A program made the translations under genes and the position numbers. Positions 24,201 through 36,200 of a stretch of DNA of 64,000 nt are shown here, in pieces. Source of the stretch: Molossus alvarezi (taxonomy: Eukaryota; Chordata; Mammalia; Chiroptera; Molossidae). Positions within the stretch are counted from its first letter, which is position 1, and every line of letters begins with the position of its first letter. The stretch is taken from NCBI GenBank assembly GCA_037176705.1, contig CM073905.1, positions 31,280,986 to 31,344,985 of the forward strand. The letters are read 5' to 3'. Below the pieces are notes generated by a model, which was not told the origin of the DNA, did no database searches, and saw only the letters and a list, made by a program, of their open reading frames with translations.

Positions 24201-27200
24201 CCGTTTTTCATCTTCCCCAGTGGGGAGCAACAGCTTGGGGGGTGTGGAACTGAGAACTAGATAAATAAATAAATAACGCAAAGTCCCCCCAATCCCGAAC
24301 CAGGTGGACGCTGGGCTTTGGGAACTCCCAGGTGCCCCCGCTCAGGTCCTGTCCCTTCTGTGTCCCTTGGCGGCAGAATGTAGCCTTTGAGAGTCTCCCA
24401 GGGAACGGAGTGAAGGGAAAACAAAACAAAACAAGATCAACAACAAAAACTGATGTGCGGCCCTGAGACAGAGGGGGCAGGGCGGCCAAGGTTCTGGAGC
24501 AGAGAGCCTGCGAGGTGAGGCCTGTGGCGCCTGGACTGGCAAGGAGTCGTTCTGTCTCTCAGCCACACGGAGTAGTTGCTGCCGCCATCTGAGTTGGGGT
24601 AACCAAGGGCAGGGTGGGGGAGAGACGGGCAGAGAGGACTGCGTAGCCGTCCAGAGTGGGGGTTCTGGAACTAGACTGTTGGAGTTCAAATCCCAGCCCT
24701 GGCACTTACCAGCTATGTGACTTGGCAAGTCACGTACCCTCTCTGTGCCTCAGTTTCCTCATCTGCAAACTGGGGATAATGAGAGTATCTACCTCACAGG
24801 GCTGCTGTGAGGATTAAATCAGTTCACATCTGCGAAGCACTTAGAATAGTACGAGGCACATTAGCTGTTTATTATTCCTCTATTTCTATTATCACAGAAT
24901 TTTTTTATATTATTATTATGGGTCCCTCAGCATCTGGAAGACCTAGTTTACATCATGGCTCTGGCAGAGGCTTGCTGTGTGACCCTGGGTGAGTGAACGC
25001 ACCTGGCTGGACCTCGGGTCCCTCATCTACAATCATTCTGGGACGGAGACTGCTGGTGCCTCCCAGTGTCCATTCTCCCCTTCCTCCTCCAAAATAAGCG
25101 TCCTGGCTTTTGCTCAGGTCCGCTGGCACCCAGCGATAAGAAGTCGCTCCCAAGCTCCCCATGCAGCAACCGTGGCTAAGTGGTAGCCAATGAGATGTAA
25201 TGAAAGTGACAGGAGCAGTTTCTGGGAAGCCACCTACAAAGGCAGGGAGCACTCATGACCGCCGATGCACAAATCCTCAGTACAATCGTCGCACGCAGAA
25301 TCCAGAAGCGTAACAAAAGGATCGCATCACGCGCAAGCGGTGATTGTTCCAAGAACGCAAGGCTCAATAGGAGATCTAATGATGCAGTCCTATGAACAGC
25401 TCTAAGGAGAAAATAATTCAAATGATTTTTGATCAAATTCAACAACCACTTTTTTTCCTTTTTAAAATATCAATAAGTTCACCCTGGCCGGTTTGACTCA
25501 GCGGTTAGAGCGTTGTCCTGTGGTCCAAAGAGACCCGGGTTCGGTTCCCGCCAAGGGCGCATATCTCAGTTGCAGTTTGTCCCCGGCCCTGGCTGGGTCA
25601 TGTGAGAGGTGGCCACTCGATGTGTCCCTTTCACATTGATGTCTCCTCTCTCTCCCTCCCCCTCTCCCTCCCACTCTATTTGAAGATAAATGCAAAAATG
25701 TCCTTGGGTGAGGATAAAAAAAAAATTAAATAAAGTATCAATAAGTTCGATTAAATGGATACTTCCTTGGCCTCAGCCCCCAAATCAGCATCTTGTTTAA
25801 TGGGGGACTGTAACAGTTAGTTTTTATGTTTCAGTTTAGGCTATGGTATCCAGTTTTGCAATTCAGGTGTTGCTTCCAAGTTATTTCATAAATGTGATTA
25901 ACATCTATAGTGAACAGACTTTAAGTAAAGGAGATTATCCTTGATGATCTGGGTGGGCTTCATGCAATCCACTGGGAGGCCACAGAGCTCTGCGGATGCC
26001 AGAATGGTCCATTTCCTTTCTGGGGAAGAACAGAAGTCAAGGCTTAGGCTTCCTCTTACACTCTGATGCCTGGCACAGGCATGGGCACAGACTGGTAAAC
26101 TGCAGTTCTGAGGCTGTTTGCCATTTCAGACTTCAGCACTGCTCTAGGGATTAGTTTGCCTCCCCTAGCTACAAACGTGGAGCAGAGCAGACAGAGAACA
26201 AATCCTAAGGATGAGTGTAATCCTAAGAGGCCTTGCAGGCTGCCTGTAAAACTACAATTTAGTCTGGCAGGTTCAAATAGTTCAGTCCTTAAAACTGACA
26301 TTTGGCCAAACTCGCTTCCATCGGTTTCCGGTAGAGCCTCCTGGCCGTATTTCACTGGTTGGGGTCTTCTTCCCCAAAATATCTATCTGCTGCAGAATAC
26401 TGAGTTCCCCCTTAGTCATAGCTCTCCCACAAAGGCCAAACTAGAAGGAATTGGGAATGTAAATTCCAGACCAGGGTTAGCAAATTTTTTCTTAAAGAAC
26501 CAGACACTAAATATTTTAGGTTCTGTGGGTCATACCGACTCTGTCGCCACTACTCAGCTCTGCCCATTGTAGCATGAACGTGGCCCCAGACAATATGTAA
26601 GTGATGACTGTGGCCATGTTCCACTAAAATTTTATTTACCAAAACAAGTGCTGAGTCAAACAAAAGCTGTAGTTTGCCAACTCCTGAACTAGATTCTACA
26701 GCACATTGCGCTCATCAATAAAAAGGTTCCATGGTTAATAACCTATGGAAATGTCAAACAAAATGAGATGAGTTTCCCTACTGTAGGACTTCTCAGAGCC
26801 TTTATTAAGTTAATGTGCAAGTGGTGAGTAATGTTTACAGCATTTCCCAAAGTTATCTGACCATAGAACACCTTTTAATAAAATGCCTGTTAACATCTTC
26901 CAAAGGCCCTAGAATCAAGTTTAATAAATGGTATTTTGTTACATCAGATTTTGGTTAGATTCTGAATTTCTTGCTTGCTGTAAACTATAAATGGATAACT
27001 GCTCATGTTCCCTATCTTCTCTAGAATAAAAACAATGAACTAACCAACCAGCACTGGATCTGTGTTATTTTAATTAATTCTCACAACAAGGTTATGCAGT
27101 AAGTTCTGATACTCCCATTTCAATGATGGGGACACTGAGGTTCAGCGAGGTTAATCAAGGTCCCAGAGGCAGAAAGTGGTAGAACCAGAATTTGAACCGG

Positions 27201-30200
27201 TTTAATTTCAGTCTGTGTTCCTTCCATGACCCCACAGTCCTTCCAGAGAAAGACAATTTCTTGCTTGTGTTTCTTACTTATATGCTCTAGAGTCTTCTTG
27301 GCAATGACAGAGATAGAGGTAAGTGTTTTTATTTTATTATCTTTTAATCCTCACCTGAGGATATTTTTTCTATTTATCATAAGATAGAGTGGGAGCGGGG
27401 GATGAGGGGGAGAAAAAAAGAGGAAGAAAGGGAGAGAGAAACATCGACATGAGAGAGACACATGGACTGGTTGTCTACCGCATGACCAGACCAAGGCTGG
27501 GACAAACCGCAACCGAGGTATGTGCCCTTGACCGGAATTGGTCCTGCAACTCAATGGTCTGCGGGCTGATGCTCTAACCGCTGAGCCAAACCAGCCAGGG
27601 CTAGAGGTGTTTTTAAAGCATAAACCACACTAAGCATTTATTTTTCTCTGTCTGAGGAATGCACAGAATGACAGCTGCCTGCTACTCATACTCTTGGGAA
27701 GTTGAACCAACCATGTCCTGAGAATGTTCTAGAACAGTGCTGGTCAGTGGATGGACTGTTCTACGATGATGTTAGTGTTCTCTGTCTGTGCTGCCCAGCA
27801 CAGTAGCCACTAGCCACGTGTGGCTGTTGAATATGTGGATCATGGCTGTGTGACCGAGAAACTGAATTTTGAATTTAATTAATTTAAATTTAGACACCGA
27901 CAGGTGGCTGTCACACTGAACAGTGCAGCGCTAGAACCCTGGCCCAAGATAGTTCATTTTAATAAGGGAAGGAGCAGCGTGGACGAGTCAAATTTTAAAT
28001 TATTCCGACCATTTATGGTAGGAGCTGAACATGAGGTCTGGGACATGGGATTTGCCTTCTGAACTAGGTTTGGATTAGGTTGCCATAAAAATGAGTTTCA
28101 TTCACAGAGAATAAAAGGAGAGGATGAAGGACAGAACGGCATCGTACTCATTCCTACATTGTCGGGGTCTAGGGCTGCCCCTGTAAGCAAACAGCTCCTC
28201 AGTCACCTCAGTGGTACTGGCGAGAGAGAGGCCAAGAACCCTCCGCAGTGGGGAAGCGGCGGGCCCGGTGTGACCCTCGGCTCAGTTAACAAGGCTCTCC
28301 ATTCAGCCCGTCATATCGATCGTGCATTTCCTGGGAGTCAAGACAGGCCTAAGGGTCCCTGTTCTCAGAAGTCTACCCTCTGGCAGGGAGAGACAGAGAA
28401 TAAACGCAGAACAGCCTGATCATGTCAGATACTGCTACACGCTAGAAAGGAAATAAAACGGTGGTGTGATCATGCAGGCTGGAGACCACCGCTTTCCAAA
28501 GGGTGGGCAGGGAGGGGACAGGGTCTCCGAGGAAATGACATTGGAACAAGGCTTGCCTGAGAGGCAGGAGATGGCCACGGAGCAGAGGGAAGACCGCCCC
28601 AGACACAGGGAACAGTAAGTGCAAAGGGCCTGAGAGAGAAAGAAGGTGCTGGTGCACTGGGGGCACCGCGAGGCCCCCAGTCGCTGGTCCAGAGTGAGCA
28701 AGGGAGAGAGTCATGGGCGATGAGGTTGGGGAAGTGGGTAGGAGCCCGATCAGGCCGGGCCAAGATGTATGGGTTATATAAGCTATCCGGATTTATAATG
28801 ACAGGCGGCCACCCTAGTGGTGGTTTGGGGCTGAGGTTGAAGATCAGTGGCCACCATCGTTAACTCCATCCCCACTCTGGCCGGCCGATGACCATGGCCC
28901 CCCTGGGAGGCCCAGGTGTGGGAGGATTCAGGGCAGATCCTCGGTGTTGAAAGGCACGTGGGAATTGGTGGCTCGCTCAAGCCTCACACGTCAGGGACCG
29001 TGGGGCCGGCAGGCAAACCCAAATACCAGAAACCCTTCCAGTACAATGACTGTAATATTAAAACCAGCCCACCCTCTCAGTGGATGGCGCGGAGGCGCAG
29101 CAAAGAGCATCTGTGCCGTGAGCCATTAGGCGTCCCTGACAGATGTGTTCTTCGCCATCTCACCCCAGCTGCAAATGAAGACCCGTCCTTTTCTTCCGCC
29201 CAGACAAGGATTGATGAGCACGCGGGAGAGCACTCAGACAGGCAAGGGGAGGCTGTGAACCTTTTCCAAGCAGCAATTTATCTCGAGAGGACTATTCACA
29301 TCACTTTTCACAGGCTGGATTCTGCTCTGACCTGGCACATTAATCTCGCCGAATAAAATAATAATAATCAGAAAAAGGGAGCTGGGCACTTGCCAAGGGG
29401 ACATTAATAACTGTCGCCTACACCTCGGCGGTGTAGGGGAAAGGTGCCGGGTCCCATCCCCGCCCCTCGTCCCCAGCAGTGTCCATTTGAAGGAGAAGGT
29501 AGCCAAGGCCTGGACTTGGGGACATTTTATGTAAGGTGGTGTACGGGGACCCCACTCCTCAATCAACTCCGCAGAACGTCCCAAACAAATCCAAGGAACT
29601 TGGGTGGGAGGGAGTATTGCCTAGTAACTCAGAGCAGAGCTTCTGGGCTCGAACTGCCTGAGTTCAAATCCTCGCTTGGCCACTTACAGACTGGGTGGCC
29701 TTGGGCTGCTTTCTCAACCTTTCGCTGTGTTCGCGTTCGCTTCTGAAAAATGGGGATCAAACAGCACTCGCCAGGGCTGCCAAATGGGGCCGCCGCCATG
29801 GAAGGCAGATGGGTGGTTCCTCAAAAAGTAGAACAATGACCCGACGGCCCAGCATTTCCACTCCCGGGTCTGCACAGAAAAATCGTGTCCAAACAGATGC
29901 TTGTCTACGAGTGCTCAACGCGACAGCATTCACAACAGCCCCACAGTGGAGACGACCCAAATGTCGATCGCGAGGCGAATGGATGAACAAACGGCGGTGT
30001 AGCCACAGAATGGAATAGTATTCAGCCGTAAAAAGCAACGTCACAGGCTACAGGGTGGGTGAACCTCGAGAACACGATGCTAAGGGGAGGAAGCTGGACA
30101 CACAAGATCACGTAATGTATGACTCCATCGATAAGAAATGTCCAGAGTAAGTAAATCCAGAGCCACAAAAGAGGTTAGTGGTTGCCAGGGGTTGTGAGGA

Positions 30201-33200
30201 GGGAGAGGGACTGCTAATGGGGTACAGGGCTTCTTTGTGGGGTGAGGAGCTAGGCAGCGGTGAGGCTCCCACGACACTGAGTGCAGCGAATGCCACTGAA
30301 TCACACACTTTAAAATGATTACTGGTACATTTGATGTGAATTTTACCTCAATAAAGAAACCCACAGAACAGCAGCACTTGCCTTGTGAGACCGATGTCAG
30401 GAGGAAATGAGTTTGAGCTGTCCCGGCTCCTACAAAGGGCTGAGCCCACATTAGCTGCTCCTAACGCTCTCGTATTGTTACTACGAGGTTTGTGATCTTG
30501 GGCAAGTTATTTAACTCCGTTTCTGCTCTGTGCAAAGAGACAGCGACAGCATCTCCCCTCCCAGGATCGTTAGATGATTAAACAAGACAATGTCTTCACG
30601 AGACAATAAATTCCACGAGTACGTGGATTTTTGTCTACTTGGTTTGCTGACATATCCCCAGTGTCCAGAACTCTGCCTGGCACATAGATGGCAGTCAGTA
30701 ACTATTTCTTGAACAAGTGACATTGCTTAACACTGTGGCTCCTGGTAACTGCTCAGCAATGGTTAGCTGTGTTTATTGTTATTGGTGTGGCTGTTGGATT
30801 TCTTTGGTCCTTTCTAGCACACAGAAGTGAGTACTACTACTAGATTTCTGTGTCTTTGTGACAGAAGCGTTTGGACACCTACCAAATGAAAGCGTTTGGA
30901 CTGGGCTGAGAATAGAATATAAGCTCTCGCTGCTGCTACAATAGAAGGTGAGAGTTAGCGCAGCTGACTAGACATCGACACATCTACCCACCCATCTGTC
31001 CAACTATCCATCCATCCATCCATCCATCCATCCATCCAAATATCCATCTGTCTGTCCGTCCATTCATCCAAATATCCAACCATCCATTGAAATATCCATC
31101 CATCCGTCCATCCATCATCCATCCATCCATCCAATCACTTGCTTACCCATCTATCTTATCCATCAACCTTCCCATTTGGCCCCCTACTTCATCCATCCAC
31201 CCACTTGACTATAATACATACATACAATGAACACTTCTGAGTACATACCAGATACTGGTGATCCATCAACCAACACGCTAGATGCATCCATTTCCTGCTG
31301 TCACAGAGGTTACACTTGAGCAGAGAAGGCAGACAACTAAACAAGCAATTACAGTCAGGGTGCTGAGTGCTGGACAGGGGAGGACAGGGTGCTGAGAGTC
31401 CCCAGTAGGGGCACCATCGCTGCCCTGAAGGGAAGATTTCTAAGAGGCTGTGGTCTGCAAGAGTTAGTCAAGACACGAGCAAAGAGGGATCAGAGGTGTG
31501 GTGGGTAGGAGACAGGGCAGCACACAGCCCATACTGGAAGCTGTACTCAGTGTTACTCAGTGTCTCGGTGCCTCAGTTTTCTCATCTGGAAAATGGGATG
31601 AGAAGAGCATCTACCACACGTCAGGTTAGCTAATGCATGTAAAGAAACGAAAGAAGTGGGGTACAAAGAACCGAGAGAGGGGTGGGTGGGAGAGGGAATG
31701 GAATGAGTAAGAATGCCCGTGTTGGGACCAGTGGGGACGAGCTGGGAAGCTTCACCTGCCTCCTCTCCAGGCAATGACCAACCCACCGCTGTTCACCCGC
31801 TTACGTTAAGTCTTCGCATCTTTTCAGCACCTCCAGCAGGGTTTTGTTAGCACCTCAGTTTTCTGTAGGAAGCAATGTTCAAGGACGCCAAGTGCCTCAC
31901 CAAGGCCCGTGGCTGGGGAGTGGCAGGGTGAGGAGTGTCCCAGGGGCACCTGGTCCCTTCAGAGCCTGGCAGATGACCGCCTGAAGGGGCCGTGGCCTTG
32001 GGAGGTGGAAGACTTGGATTCTTTTTCTGATTCTTTAACTGACTAGCTGGGTACTTCATGGACAAATTATCTCACCACTTTTTCAGCCTCGGTTTAATAA
32101 GCCAAATAATGGTCGCCTAAAGGTACCAGGTCCTAATCCCTGGAACTGAGAACGTGACCTGATTTGGAAAAGGGTCTTTGAAGACGCTGTTTCTCCTCTT
32201 GCCTTTTCTTGTCTTGATGCTATTTTCAACTTCCTGGCATGGCTGTGTCTGGGCACCTGAGCTGTGTCTTCATCTGAGGAAATTTCAACAGCCTAGGATT
32301 TGGGCTCAGTCGGATAAACCACATGGTGAAAGAGGGGACTGGAGGTGAGGGTGAGGGTGTGTATGTGTGTAAGGGACTCAGATTGCCCTGGTGTGAAGCA
32401 ATAAGAAATACACCTATTGGTCTCCAGCCCCAGCCTGACATCCCTGTTTTCAAGTCGTTCGTGCTAACATTTAGTCTTTGATTCCAGTTTCTGACACAGA
32501 GCCCCTACGACCTCTGCAATTTGCTGAGTGAAAGGAACATCTCACACCAAACTCCTAAATCCTTTGGAATTTCCTGGAGTGTGGTCTGTTCCAATGAGGT
32601 GCCTCTTGTAGGCTTCTGGGTGGGGGCTATTCACCAGAAAGACCAAGCCAGAGTTAGAAGGCTGGGACTTTCAGCCCTATTCCCCTTACCCCGGAGAGGG
32701 CGGAGGGCAGGAAACGGAGCTAATAACTGATGCCTACGTGAGGAAGCCCAAATAGAAATCTCCATAGTATAGGGTTCAGAGAGCTTCTGGGTCGGTGAAC
32801 AGGGATCTACATGACGAGAGGGGGGTGTACCCCAACTCCCCTGGGGCAGAAGCAGCTCCTGTGCTCAGAACCCTCCAGGCCTCACCCTCCGTACCTCTTC
32901 CTCCGACTGCTCGTCTGTGTCCTCTACCGTACCCTTTAACAGTGACGACCGTTACACATCTAATAGCACTAACGAGACACATGAAGCCCTGTTGTATGAA
33001 GATGGAGAGGGAACGCAGCCCGGCCCACACCTCGACTAACCCAGGGACACCCATTTTGGAATTCTGACCCCCGGGATGGTCGGATAACACATTTATGTTG
33101 CTTTAAGCCACTAATGCGAAGTATGTATGTAAAGTACAGGTATAATGTGATGTATATAATAAAAAAATATTGAATAAAGCTTATATTCTAATACTTATAC

Positions 33201-36200
33201 ATTTAATACGTATAAAATAAAAATTTATAAATGAGTAATTATAAATATGTGTTTTCCCGAGTTCTGTAAGCTGTTCTAGCAAACGACAGAACCCAAGGAG
33301 GGGTCCCGGGATCCTGACCTACAGCTGGGAGGTCAGAAGCACAGGTGACAACTGGACTGTGACTGGCGTCTGAAGTGGGGGGGACGGTCTTGTAGGGCTG
33401 AGCCGGGAACCCGTGGGACATCTCCATGCAGACAGAGTCAGTACCGGGCTCAGGCACAGGACACCCAGATGGTGTTGCAGAATCGCTTGGGGTGTGCCAA
33501 ACCCACACGTCTGGTGTCGGAAGCACTGAGTGTGGGCGAAGAGGAAACACAGGAGTGTGGTTTGGTCCGGTGTCACTCAAGATGGACGGCCAATTCCAAA
33601 CCTGCTCTTCCGCCAACCAAATGCTCAGCTTTCTGAAGTTGAAAAGCAGGAGACTTCAGAGGTTATTTAGTCCCCCTGCCTCTGTCCAGACTCCTTGCTT
33701 TGGGTCTTCTTGCAGAGGCATTGGTAATAGTTATATATTAAAAAATTTTTTTTTAATTTTTATTTATTTATTTTGAAATGTATATTTTTAATTGATTTTA
33801 GAGAGAGAGGAAGGGAGGCGAGACGGAAACATCAATGAGAGAAAAACATCAACTGGCCGCCTCCTGCATGCCCCCCCACTGGGGATGGAGCCTGCAACCT
33901 GGGCGCGTGCCCTGCTGGGAATTGAACCAGCAACCCCTTGGTGCAAGGGATGAAGCTCAATCCACTGAGCCACTCCAGCCAGGTCATAATCATATCTTAA
34001 AGGTGCTGTTTGGCCCTAGCCCTGCTCAGTCCTCTGAACTACAAGTTATCCCTGTACTTTCAGCCGGCACTCACCTGAAGCCCTTCCCCTACAGTCCACT
34101 GCAAATGATCCCTACCACCTCTTCCAATCCTGCGTCCACAGCAGACATCACTAATCAATCACAGAGTTCTTTCCTTCCGAGCCTCAGTGCCCTTTACAAA
34201 GCATGCTTCTGAAGCATCAAAGCATCAAAACCTATGAGAGCCATCCTTTCCTGGGACAAACAGAACCGGGGCATGTCAACATGCTCTTCTCCTTTCTCAG
34301 ATGAAATTCAGATGAAAATTGCAGATGAAAATCAAGGGCAGCTCAGAACAATGAGACTTAGGCAATGCACTTGGAGCAGCGGTGTCACGGGCAGGTACTG
34401 ACAAGAAAGAACCATGCTCAGCTTCAGGGAATTGTAAGAGGTAGGTGAGTGACAGGATCTACTGGTTCAGGCTCTGTTCATTTGATACAGTGACATCAGC
34501 TCTGCCCACGCCCATTCTTTCCCTGCATGTGTGACTGGGGCTACCTGGTGGCTGCAGCCAGTGCCTACCTTGGACTTGACGGCCAGGATGATCTTGGGCA
34601 GGGCCACGACGAGGCACTTGAGGGCGATAGTGATGTACTTCAGTACAAAGTCTGCAATGCCCACGATCCACAGCAGATCGAAGAAGTCCAGGGTCTCCAG
34701 GTTGGGCTTTAGAAATATGAGGCTGTGGGGAGGATTCAGAGAGTCAGGATGCTCACTTATGATCACTGGCCCTCAGCGGCTCCTTCTACTCACGCTGGGA
34801 ACCTTATAAATAGGACCTGTAGGAAGAGCACTGAACTGGGAGTCAGACGTCTGTGTCCTGCTCCTGAATCTGTTGGTAACTTGCTGTGTGACCTTAGGTG
34901 GGTATCTAAACCTCTCTGAGCCCCAGTTTCCTGAGGGTTAAAAGATGAGATTGGCCTGGACTATCATTAGTGAAGGTCCCCTGCAGTTTTATGGGTCCAT
35001 AGCAGGCTCCACAAGAGGAAGCAGAAGAAATGAAGGAAGAAAGGCCAACACTATGAAGGAGGGAGGGGAGAAAGAGGGAAGGAGAAAACCGATGTGTCAG
35101 ACACTGTGCCAAGCTCTTCACTCTGTCTCATTGTCCTGCACAGTGAGCACTGCTTATCCCCACTTTATAAATGAGGCCCTGAAGCTTGCAGTGGTAAGTT
35201 GCCCAAGGTCACACTGCATGCTAACGGGCATTTGTATCAAACAGACCTGAATTTGAATCCAGGCTTCTTCGTTTATTGTAACCTAGGCAAATAATGTGTG
35301 CTCTATAAGCCTCAGTGTGCTCATCAATAAAATGGGAATCATACCCCCCCCCATAGTGTTATTGGTTGGATTCAATGAGAGAATGGGCATATTAGAGATC
35401 TGCCCTGCAACTGTGATGATGAGAATAACAGCAACATATGAGGCAGGCACTATTTTTTTTTTTCTTATCCTCACCCGAGGACATTTTTCCTTTTTTGGTT
35501 CAGATAGAGTGGGGGGGGGGGAGAGAGAGAGAGACATTGACATGAAAGGGACACATCGAGTGGCTGCCTCCCGCACGACCAACCAGGGCCGGGGACAAAC
35601 TGCAACCGAGGCACGTGCCCTCAGCGGGAACAGAACCCGGGTCTCTCTGGACCACAGGCCAACACTGTAACCGCTGAGCCAAACTGGCCAGGGTGAGGCA
35701 GTCACTATTATCCATCCCATTTTGCAGATGAGGAAACCGAGGCACAGAGAGGTAAAGTAACATGCACAAGGCCCTACAAATATTAAGGGACAGAGGTGGA
35801 CAGGAACCCAGGCATCCCGATTGCAGTTAATGCTCTCAATTCTTACTCTTCAGCCCTGCTCCTCGGAGCGCGTAAACCCATTTTACCCTTCCGTGAGCAG
35901 GCAAGTCTGTTTCACGCTCAATTTCTGTACTTACTGCACTGGAGAGAGACAACCAGTTGACTCCAATGGGCACCTGTCCATGTCCCGCACTTCGAGTAGC
36001 ACTGCCCTCCACCACCTCTGAGGATGATGACACTATTCGTAGTGATGATCACAGCAGAGCATCTCTCGGCTCCTCCATCATGCTGGTCCTATGCTACACA
36101 CTTCACGTGTCTTAACTCATTTCATCGCCCCAAAGGTGCTGTGACGCAGGGGCTAAGGTGATCCCATTCTGAGCTGGGGCAACGGGGGCGCTAGGAGGTG

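Noticed and set aside
32470..33570. Possible endogenous retrovirus with coding genes
   Set aside because: Only LTR-type sequence is recognisable; no viral gene remains.
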